Part shown: in pieces, positions 57,865-64,000 of the stretch
Layout: every line of letters begins with the position of its first letter
Numbering within the stretch: position 1 is the first letter of the stretch
NCBI RefSeq assembly: GCF_014203095.1
Contig: NZ_JACHIG010000005.1
Coordinates: 372,001-436,000 of the forward strand
Reading direction: 5' to 3'
From: Prosthecobacter vanneervenii
GTDB taxonomy: Bacteria > Verrucomicrobiota > Verrucomicrobiia > Verrucomicrobiales > Verrucomicrobiaceae
DNA length: 64,000 nucleotides
Translations under genes and position numbers: made by a program
The notes under the pieces: model-generated
What the model was told of the DNA's origin: nothing
The model's input: the letters and a program-made list of their open reading frames with translations, nothing else
Databases searched by the model: none

Positions 57865-59163
57865 ATGAGCCAGAATCCACGCATCGCCATTCTCGGAGCA
57901 GGCCCCGCCGGGTGCGCACTGGCCGCCATGCTCGCCCGCCAAGATATCCAAGCACTCGTTTATGATGATGAGAAGCGCCCGGAAATGCTCGTGGGCGAGT
58001 CACTGATTCCCGGCATCGTCCAGATCCTGCAGCGCATGGGCATCGAGGACAAGGTGGCGGCCATCGCACAGTTCAAACCCGGAGCCAGTTTCATCCATCA
58101 TCGTGGCACGCAGATGCATTTTGATTTCCGCACGGTGACCGGCCGTCTGCCCCCTTATGCCTACAATGTGCCGCGCCCCACGTTTGACGATGTGATCAAA
58201 GACCACGCCAGGGCGCTGGGTGTGCGTTTTGTCAAACATCGCGCCGGGCTGGTGGCACACCCAGGCGGCACTCCAGAGCTGGAACTGGATGCCGCAGCGC
58301 TCGCAGCTGGTGGCTATCCAGACGGCTGCAAACCGGATCTGATCATCGACTGCAGCGGACGCTCGCGCACCTCGGCACGACTGCTAGGCATCGGTGCAGA
58401 GACAGGACCGCGCAGGGACACGGCGCACTTCGCCCACTTTACCGGCATTGATCATCCTTACCCCGCAGGGCAGATCGTGATCACCTACCACCCTTGGGGC
58501 TGGAGCTGGCGCATCCCGCTGCCGGACAGCCTGAGCTTTGGCATGGTGATGCATCCGAAGTCGCTTTCGGAATTCGGAGCCAGTGCTGAAGAACGGCTCG
58601 ACCAGGTGCTGGCCACAGATCCCACGCTCGCGCCTCTGACCGCCCATCGTAAGCGTGTGAGCGAGGCCTACACCTACACCAATTACCAGCTCATTTCCGA
58701 CCGCGCTCACGGCCCCGGCTGGGTGTCCGCCGGAGACGCCTTCGGGTTTGTGGACCCCATGCTGTCCCCCGGTGTCTTTCTGGCGCTGGATGCAGCTGAG
58801 TCTCTGAATGCCATGTTTGCCCGCCACGGGGAGAAGCTGCTGGATCAGCCGCAAAAACTGCAGCAGGAGCTGGGGCGGTATGAGCAGCGCCAGCGCGGCT
58901 GGCATGAGGCCTGGCATGAATTCATCGAGTATTTCTACGATGGCCGCATCGTGGCCTTCTATGAGCGCGGCACCAAGCTCAAGGCAGATCATCCCGGCGC
59001 CTTTAGCAACATGATGGAGCGCATGAGCTCCCGGATCCTGGCACTCATGGCCTCCGGTGCGACGACGGCGTCCACCTTCAGCCGGATGTATCTCAAATGC
59101 TGCTCCAAATGGCTGCTGATCCCTGGCCGTGCGCAGGATCTGGCTCTGCCCAAACATACCTGA
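57865..59163 (+). CDS. Flavin-dependent halogenase-like enzyme
   Basis: The 432-residue protein has the FAD motif AILGAGPAGCALA, then GESLIPG, and two features of flavin halogenases: the catalytic-lysine region QFKPGASF (Lys71) and WxWxIP as WSWRIP at 213-218. WxWxIP is thought to keep the flavin from acting as a monooxygenase. FAD-binding end GDAFGFVDPMLSPGVFLALD is normal. Halogenases of this kind act on free or carrier-tethered substrates. It begins nine bases after the ligase. A related non-halogenating monooxygenase is the alternative, so activity should be treated as a prediction. Confidence 0.8.
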   Translation: MSQNPRIAILGAGPAGCALAAMLARQDIQALVYDDEKRPEMLVGESLIPGIVQILQRMGIEDKVAAIAQFKPGASFIHHRGTQMHFDFRTVTGRLPPYAYNVPRPTFDDVIKDHARALGVRFVKHRAGLVAHPGGTPELELDAAALAAGGYPDGCKPDLIIDCSGRSRTSARLLGIGAETGPRRDTAHFAHFTGIDHPYPAGQIVITYHPWGWSWRIPLPDSLSFGMVMHPKSLSEFGASAEERLDQVLATDPTLAPLTAHRKRVSEAYTYTNYQLISDRAHGPGWVSAGDAFGFVDPMLSPGVFLALDAAESLNAMFARHGEKLLDQPQKLQQELGRYEQRQRGWHEAWHEFIEYFYDGRIVAFYERGTKLKADHPGAFSNMMERMSSRILALMASGATTASTFSRMYLKCCSKWLLIPGRAQDLALPKHT

Positions 59164-59167
59164 CCTA

Positions 59168-59914
59168 ATGCTCTCCCGCCTGCGTTCCTCGGCCACGGCT
59201 GCGTATGTGCTGCCGCTGCTGCTCTTCACCCTGATGGGCTCGCTGCCGGGCATGTTCCGCATCAACAACTCGGAGCTGCCCTGGCATGTGCGTGCACCGG
59301 AGCACTGGGTGTATCCGCTGCAGACGATCCTCTGTGCCGCCGTGCTGCTCTTCTTCCGCCGTCATTATGCGTTCAAGCCATGGCGCGGCCTGGGGCTTGC
59401 CTTCGTGCTGGGTATTGTGAGCATCGCCATCTGGGTGGCTCCTGCGCTGCTGCGTGAATCCCTGATCAGGCACGGCCATGAAGCTGCCTTCTGGTGGCCG
59501 TGGCTGGGGCTGGCTGAGCGGCTCAAGGGCTTTGATCCAACCATCGCGCAGGATTCACCGCTGTGGTTCAGCCTCGTGGTGGGCATGCGGTTTGCGCGCA
59601 TGGTGCTGGTGGTGCCGTTTGTCGAGGAGCTCTTCTGGCGCGGCTTTCTTATGCGCTACTTGATGACAGAAGACGGGCGGTTTGAGCGCGTGGCCTTTGG
59701 CATACACCGCTGGAGGGTGTTTTGGATCGTCACCCTGGCGGTGATGCTGATCCATAATAGCGAAGACTACCTGGGCGCCTTCGTCTGGGGCGCTCTGATG
59801 TATCTCGTGGCGGTGCGCACCAAGAGCCTGGGAGCCTGCGTGTTCATGCACGCTGTGGGCAACCTAGCCCTAGGCCTTTATGTGATGAAGACCCAACAGT
59901 GGGGCTTCTGGTGA
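59168..59914 (+). CDS. CPBP/CAAX-type intramembrane protease
   Basis: The 248-residue protein has seven or eight membrane segments. The metalloprotease-like motifs of the CPBP family are present: EELFWRGF (EExxxR), IHNSEDY near the second conserved position and HAVGNLALG (HxxxN). The overall layout, with an N-terminal PLLLFTLMGSLPG and LPWHVRAPEHWVYPLQTILC, resembles the CAAX-related protease group that accompanies PEP-CTERM/exosortase systems. It could process a small product or protein of the cluster or serve the PEP-CTERM pathway. It starts four bases after the halogenase-like gene. Confidence 0.82.
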   Translation: MLSRLRSSATAAYVLPLLLFTLMGSLPGMFRINNSELPWHVRAPEHWVYPLQTILCAAVLLFFRRHYAFKPWRGLGLAFVLGIVSIAIWVAPALLRESLIRHGHEAAFWWPWLGLAERLKGFDPTIAQDSPLWFSLVVGMRFARMVLVVPFVEELFWRGFLMRYLMTEDGRFERVAFGIHRWRVFWIVTLAVMLIHNSEDYLGAFVWGALMYLVAVRTKSLGACVFMHAVGNLALGLYVMKTQQWGFW

Positions 59915-59918
59915 GGGA

Positions 59919-60965
59919 TCAATCTTCTTTTTGAGCAGCAATCTGCGCCTCAAGCTCCTTAACACGGGCAAGCAGCTGCGGCAGGCGGTTAATGCCTGCC
60001 ATACGGCGCTTTTCCTCCCCTGCTGGATTGGCGGGAAATCCCAGATACTTCCCGCCCGCAGGCAAATCACGGGTGACCCCGCAGCGAGCGGCCAGCGTGC
60101 TCTGTGACCCCACATGCACATGCCCGGCAATACCCACCTGCGCAGCGATCACCACATAGTCTCCAATGACGGCGCTGCCCGCGATGGCAGTACACGCCAC
60201 GATGATGCAATGCCTGCCGATCACCACATTGTGACCGATCTGCACGAGGTTGTCGATTTTAGTTCCCTGACCAATCCATGTGCGACCAAAACGCGCGCGG
60301 TCCACCGTGCTGCCAGCTCCGATTTCCACGTCGTTGTCGATCTGGACGATGCCTGCCTGACGCACCTTGCGGTGGCGTCCCTGGCTGAATTCATAGCCAA
60401 AACCATCGGCACCAACGACCACACCTGAATGCAGAGACACCCTGTCTCCCAAAAGACACTCGGCATGTACCGTGCAGTTGGCATGCAGCTTGGCCCCTTT
60501 TCCAATAATGACATTACGCCCGACAAAGCAGCCGGGGCCGATATCAACATCGTCCCCCAGCTCCGCTCCCGCTTCCACCACCGCATTGGCTCCGATGGCT
60601 ACGTGCCCGGGGTTATACCTGACACCATCCGACACGACGGCCGAGGCATGCACACCGGGGGTAAACGGCTCCGGCTGGAATCCGTAGGTCTCCACAATCT
60701 GCTCAAACGAGCGTGAAGGGTCTGCCACGGAAATGCAGGCCACATGCTGCGGCAGCTCCGTCCATCCCAGTGGTACCAGCACGGCGCTGGCCTTGGTATT
60801 CACCAGGCGCTCGTTGTAGCGGGAGTCATGAAAGAAGCTCAGGTCTCCTGCAATGGCTTCCTTGAGGGAGGCAAAGCCTGTGATCTGTCCGGCAGGATCG
60901 CCACACAGGACTGTCCCCCCAACTAGAGCTGCGAGGTCGGTCAGGGAAATTTTCATAAGGGGCAT
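59919..60965 (-). CDS. lpxD: UDP-3-O-acylglucosamine N-acyltransferase LpxD
   Basis: The 348-residue protein has an N-terminal uridine-binding domain (about 1-100) and a left-handed beta-helix of hexapeptide repeats (about 105-300), including GAKLHANCTVHAECLLG and the catalytic-His region TKIDNLVQIGHNVVIG, which is LpxD-specific. A C-terminal helix follows. It adds the 3-hydroxyacyl chain to the glucosamine in lipid A synthesis, so the organism has lipid A-based outer membrane. The ATG at 60956 is an alternative that gives the more familiar MKISLTDLA start. It converges on the CPBP protease with a four-base gap. Confidence 0.94.
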   Translation of the reverse strand: MPLMKISLTDLAALVGGTVLCGDPAGQITGFASLKEAIAGDLSFFHDSRYNERLVNTKASAVLVPLGWTELPQHVACISVADPSRSFEQIVETYGFQPEPFTPGVHASAVVSDGVRYNPGHVAIGANAVVEAGAELGDDVDIGPGCFVGRNVIIGKGAKLHANCTVHAECLLGDRVSLHSGVVVGADGFGYEFSQGRHRKVRQAGIVQIDNDVEIGAGSTVDRARFGRTWIGQGTKIDNLVQIGHNVVIGRHCIIVACTAIAGSAVIGDYVVIAAQVGIAGHVHVGSQSTLAARCGVTRDLPAGGKYLGFPANPAGEEKRRMAGINRLPQLLARVKELEAQIAAQKED

Positions 60966-61033
60966 GGTCTGTGGCGGGTGTTTTGGTTTCCACGCCGGCT
61001 TTCACAGACGCATTTTGGTTGGATCTAGCCTCG

Positions 61034-62356
61034 CTAGCCCTGCAGCGTTTCCACTCGCATCCAGCTGGGCTCTCCACGCACACAATCAAGCTGGCTGATG
61101 GCTGTCAGCGCTGCCGTCATGTCGCCAAGACGAGCATCGTGAATCATGAGCACGAGTGAAGTCTCACCGCTGGTGTCTTCCAAGTCTTCAGGCTGGATCA
61201 TGGAGGAGATGCCGATGCCGCGCTCTCCCAGCACCGTGGCCACCTGGGCCAGAACTCCGGGCACGTCGTCCACAGTCAGCCGCAGGTAGTAGTGGGAAAC
61301 GGTGTCTTCCACCGGCTTGGATTTGCCATAAAGGCCATGCGGCACGAATCCGCTGTTACGAGCCCCATGCATCAGCACGGCGGCAGCTTCGCAGATGTCG
61401 CTGATGACGCTGCTGCTGGTGGGGTCCTGGCCGGCTCCGCGTCCGTAGAACAGGGTTTCCCCCACCACGTCTCCATTCACCAGCACGGCATTGAAGGCAC
61501 CACTGACGTTTGCCAGCACATGGGAAAGCGGCACCAGCGTGGGCTGGGTGCGCACCTCGACGAGGCCGTTTTCATCCGCTCGAATCACGGAGAGCAGCTT
61601 GATCGTGTAGCCCAGGCGCTCGGCAAAGCGGAAATCTGTGATGCTGACACGGTCCACCCCCTCCACATACACCTTGTCCTGCGGGATCCAGAAACCATAG
61701 CTCAGGGAGGCCAGGATGATGGCCTTGTGTGCGGCATCCCAGCCGCTTACATCCAGCGTGGGGTCGGCCTCGGCGTAGCCCTTTTCCTGAGCCTCCTGCA
61801 ATGCGTCCTTGTAGCTCAGCCCGGCCTGGGACATCCGGGTGAGGATATAGTTGCAGGTGCCGTTGATGATACCATGGATGGAGCGGATGTGGTTCCCCAC
61901 CAGCCCCTCCTGTAGCACCTGGATGATCGGTATGCCCCCGGCGACGGCGGCTTCAAAATAGATCGGCACACCGCACTCTTCGGCCAGGGCAAAGAGCTCC
62001 TTGCCGCGCTCTGCCAGCAGGGCCTTGTTCCCCGTCACCACAATCTTTTTGGCGCGCAGTGCGGAAGCCACCATATCATAGGCGGTGATCGTCCCGCCGA
62101 TGAGCTCCACAATCACCGGGATGGCGGGATCATTGACCAGCTCTTTCCAGTCGGTGGTGAGCATGGCGGCAGGCACCTCCACGTCGCGAGGACGGGAGAG
62201 ATCACGCACAGCCACCTTTGTGACCCTTAATTCCGCCCCTATGCGCTGACTGATGAGGGAGCGATTCTTTTCCAGATTCTTGAACACTCCAGCCCCCACA
62301 TTGCCTAAACCGGCCAAACCTATGTTGATGACGCGAGGAGAACTGACGGAGGACAT
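61034..62356 (-). CDS. hom: Homoserine dehydrogenase
   Basis: The 440-residue enzyme reduces aspartate semialdehyde to homoserine on the way to threonine and methionine. It has the NAD(P) motif GLAGLGNVGAGVF, the catalytic region INGTCNYILTRM, GYAEADPTLDVSGWDAAHK, and a C-terminal ACT domain (about 350-430, DVPGVLAQVATVLGERGIGI) for feedback inhibition. All are family signatures. It has a 68-base gap to lpxD and appears monocistronic. The divergent small PEP-CTERM gene lies 202 bases upstream. Confidence 0.96.
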   Translation of the reverse strand: MSSVSSPRVINIGLAGLGNVGAGVFKNLEKNRSLISQRIGAELRVTKVAVRDLSRPRDVEVPAAMLTTDWKELVNDPAIPVIVELIGGTITAYDMVASALRAKKIVVTGNKALLAERGKELFALAEECGVPIYFEAAVAGGIPIIQVLQEGLVGNHIRSIHGIINGTCNYILTRMSQAGLSYKDALQEAQEKGYAEADPTLDVSGWDAAHKAIILASLSYGFWIPQDKVYVEGVDRVSITDFRFAERLGYTIKLLSVIRADENGLVEVRTQPTLVPLSHVLANVSGAFNAVLVNGDVVGETLFYGRGAGQDPTSSSVISDICEAAAVLMHGARNSGFVPHGLYGKSKPVEDTVSHYYLRLTVDDVPGVLAQVATVLGERGIGISSMIQPEDLEDTSGETSLVLMIHDARLGDMTAALTAISQLDCVRGEPSWMRVETLQG

Positions 62357-62558
62357 GATGGATGTGGGGCCTGACTTGAAGGGCCGTAGTCATGGCGGTG
62401 TTGAGAGAAACTCGCAAGTGGGAAGGATGTTATTGAGAAAGTTACTCAACAATCAACGTCATCGGCTGACTGCTCAAAATCAGGAGACTGCGTCAAGATC
62501 GGCACAAGAAATGTCTTGTTTACCCCAGCCCGAATCTGATAGGTTTTTTTCTAATTCG

Positions 62559-62780
62559 ATGTTTATCCGCTCCTTTAGCTACTGGTTCGCGTGCAGCGTG
62601 GCTGCAGCCATTGCCGTGGGCGCCAGTGAACCCACCGCAGATCTTACGCTGACAGGTGCCGTCGTGAGCAGCATCGCCCCGGTGCCGGAGCCTAGTCGCG
62701 CACTTCTTTTGTTTGCCGGAATCATGGCCATGGCGTTCACCTACCGCCGTGCCTGGCTAAGCTGGAAACGCGCCGCCTGA
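62559..62780 (+). CDS. Miniature PEP-CTERM protein
   Basis: The 73-residue protein is a signal peptide (about 1-20, IRSFSYWFACSVAAAIAVG), some 20 residues without a recognised motif, then a PEP-CTERM sorting tail: PVPEPSRALLLFAGIMAMAF with a basic end YRRAWLSWKR. After exosortase cleavage the mature peptide would be only about 22-24 residues. It has its own upstream gap. An ATG upstream at 62512 in the same frame would add 15 residues. It might be a degenerated protein, but the frame is intact and both targeting signals are well formed. Function is unknown. Confidence 0.65.
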   Translation: MFIRSFSYWFACSVAAAIAVGASEPTADLTLTGAVVSSIAPVPEPSRALLLFAGIMAMAFTYRRAWLSWKRAA

Positions 62781-62854
62781 GACCTCCTCCTCCCGCCTAT
62801 TCTAGCGAGCCGTTTTGATTCGACGCCTCAGATGCCTTGGCTAGCATCTGTGTC

Positions 62855-64000
62855 ATGAAAGTCCTGGCCATCCTCGTCCTTCTCCTACCCTCGGCACTGC
62901 TCGCAGCCGATGCCTCCTTTCCAAAGCATGCGATCGCCACCGTGCACCCGCTGGCCACCCAGGCTGGGATGCAGGCCTTTGAAAAAGGTGGCAATGCCAT
63001 CGACGCCGCCATAGCGGCCGGACTGACTCTCGGGGTGGTGGATGGGCACAACTCAGGCATTGGTGGCGGCTGCTTTTTCGTCATCCATGCGGCCGACGGC
63101 ACTGTCACTTGCATCGATGGTCGGGAAATGGCCCCAGCCAAGGCACATCGCGACATGTACATCATCAACGGAAAGCTCGATAATGAGGCCAGTAAAACAG
63201 GCTCCCTGGCCTCCGGCATCCCGGGGTACCTCAAGGCCTGCCAGACAGCACAGAGCAAGCACGGCAGGCTCAAGCTCGCGGATGTATTGCTCCCAGCTGC
63301 GGAGATCGCTGAAAAAGGCTTCCCGATAGATGAAGTGTACGCACGCAAGCTCGCCGCAACAGCGTCCAAACTCGCCAGGTTCCCCGCCAGCGCTGCGATT
63401 TTCCTCAAGGATGGCAAACCGTTGCAAAAGGGCCAGCAGCTCATCCAGACCGACCTGGCCAATACCTACCGCGAAGTGGCCAAAAACGGCATCGGGTGGT
63501 TTTACGGCGGAGAGTATGCCCGTAAAACTGCCGAATGGATGCAGGCCAATGGAGGCATCATGACGGTGGAGGACTTCGCCGGCTACAAAGCCCCTGAACG
63601 TGCGGCCATCCGCTCCAAATACCGTGGCTATGACCTTATCACCATGCCACCTCCAAGTTCGGGCGGTGTGCATGTGGCGCAGATCCTGAATATTCTGGAG
63701 CACTTCCCCATCCGACACTTCCGCGCCAGCAGCCGCGTGCATGTCATCACAGAAGCCATGAAGCTGGCCTTTGCCGACCGTGCTTACTGGCTGGGAGACC
63801 CCGACTTTGCTCCGGTGCCGCGTGGTCTGGTGGATCCCGCCTATGCGGCAGAACTGGCGAAGAAAATCGATCTCGACCACACCACCGCCGTGCCCTCCCA
63901 CAACATGCCTCCGCACTGGGAGGGGGACATCTTTGGCAAGCACACCACCTTTCTATGCACTGCTGACGCCGAGGGCAACTGGGTGGCGCTCAATCAGACG
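62855..64000 (+). CDS. ggt: Gamma-glutamyltransferase, N-terminal part
   Basis: The gene runs off the right edge after 382 codons. The protein has a signal peptide (ends LLAADA) and the large-subunit features KHAIATVHPLATQAGM, GGNAIDAAIAAGLTLGVVD, SGIGGGCFF, DGREMAPAKA and TGSLASGIPGYL. Near the edge, HTTFLCTADAEGNWVALNQT corresponds to the autoprocessing site: the Thr in HTTFLC is the expected small-subunit nucleophile. It cleaves glutathione and other gamma-glutamyl compounds in the periplasm. It is a tandem partner of the small PEP-CTERM gene, 74 bases upstream. Confidence 0.92.
   Translation, partial: MKVLAILVLLLPSALLAADASFPKHAIATVHPLATQAGMQAFEKGGNAIDAAIAAGLTLGVVDGHNSGIGGGCFFVIHAADGTVTCIDGREMAPAKAHRDMYIINGKLDNEASKTGSLASGIPGYLKACQTAQSKHGRLKLADVLLPAAEIAEKGFPIDEVYARKLAATASKLARFPASAAIFLKDGKPLQKGQQLIQTDLANTYREVAKNGIGWFYGGEYARKTAEWMQANGGIMTVEDFAGYKAPERAAIRSKYRGYDLITMPPPSSGGVHVAQILNILEHFPIRHFRASSRVHVITEAMKLAFADRAYWLGDPDFAPVPRGLVDPAYAAELAKKIDLDHTTAVPSHNMPPHWEGDIFGKHTTFLCTADAEGNWVALNQT

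Noticed and set aside
53604..59914. Aryl polyene or flexirubin cluster
   Set aside because: The ketosynthases, ketoreductases and DarA/DarB-type enzymes that define those clusters are missing.
62357..62558. A riboswitch or leader upstream of hom
   Set aside because: No T-box, SAM or threonine-leader features could be recognised in these 202 bases.

Overview
The window is a GC-rich chromosomal segment from a Gram-negative bacterium. It most likely belongs to the Verrucomicrobiota, near Prosthecobacter or Verrucomicrobium, although no marker gene here fixes the genus. The signs are a DUF1553-type C-terminus at the left edge, two PEP-CTERM sorting tails, LpxD of lipid A synthesis, a type II secretion operon and a membrane-anchored protein kinase with a large exported part. 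No rRNA, tRNA, CRISPR array, insertion sequence or prophage was recognised.

Layout. 1-9.3 kb: the end of a DUF1553 gene, then a leftward type II secretion operon (gspE-F-G-H-I-J-K-L-M, a GspC/PilP-like protein and DUF5069) with no secretin gene. 9.3-11.8 kb: a thiol-disulfide oxidoreductase and a PEP-CTERM CAP-domain protein. 11.87-14.7 kb: a compact locus of membrane protein, winged-helix regulator, IspH and ferritin-like protein. It carries three copies of a 17-bp palindrome, ACTTTG-N5-CAAAGT: two flank the promoter of the regulator operon and one lies before ispH. 14.6-20.2 kb: a DUF3482 GTPase with its DUF2868 partner, an ABC permease/ATPase pair and obg. 20.3-29.7 kb: mostly leftward genes (exported glycosidase-like protein, citrate synthase, FAD dehydrogenase, MarR regulator, serine protease, serS) plus a rightward tyrosine phosphatase. 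29.7-45.7 kb: rightward genes including a cysteine desulfurase, thioesterase, HAD phosphatase, CDF transporter, birA, the kinase, argS, an exported protein built from three copies of one module, a frameshifted pectate lyase and a DegT aminotransferase. 45.8-49.1 kb: a TPR protein, cysK and an aspartate aminotransferase, all leftward.

49.3-59.9 kb is one rightward array. After rsmB, a TIM-barrel protein and an MFS/spermidine-synthase-like fusion come six tightly packed genes: acyl carrier protein, condensation-like enzyme, FAD oxidoreductase, AMP-forming ligase, flavin halogenase-like enzyme and CPBP protease. Their spacing and enzyme types suggest a small undescribed biosynthetic pathway in which an acid is activated, loaded on a carrier protein, oxidised or halogenated, and released by the condensation-like enzyme. 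The right end holds lpxD, hom, a miniature PEP-CTERM protein and the start of a gamma-glutamyltransferase.

The two strongest leads are the palindrome-controlled IspH/ferritin-like locus and the carrier-protein cluster. Also notable are the triplicated secretin-domain-like protein, the one-base frameshift in the pectate lyase and the 73-residue PEP-CTERM protein. All family assignments come from reading motifs by eye; no database search was run.
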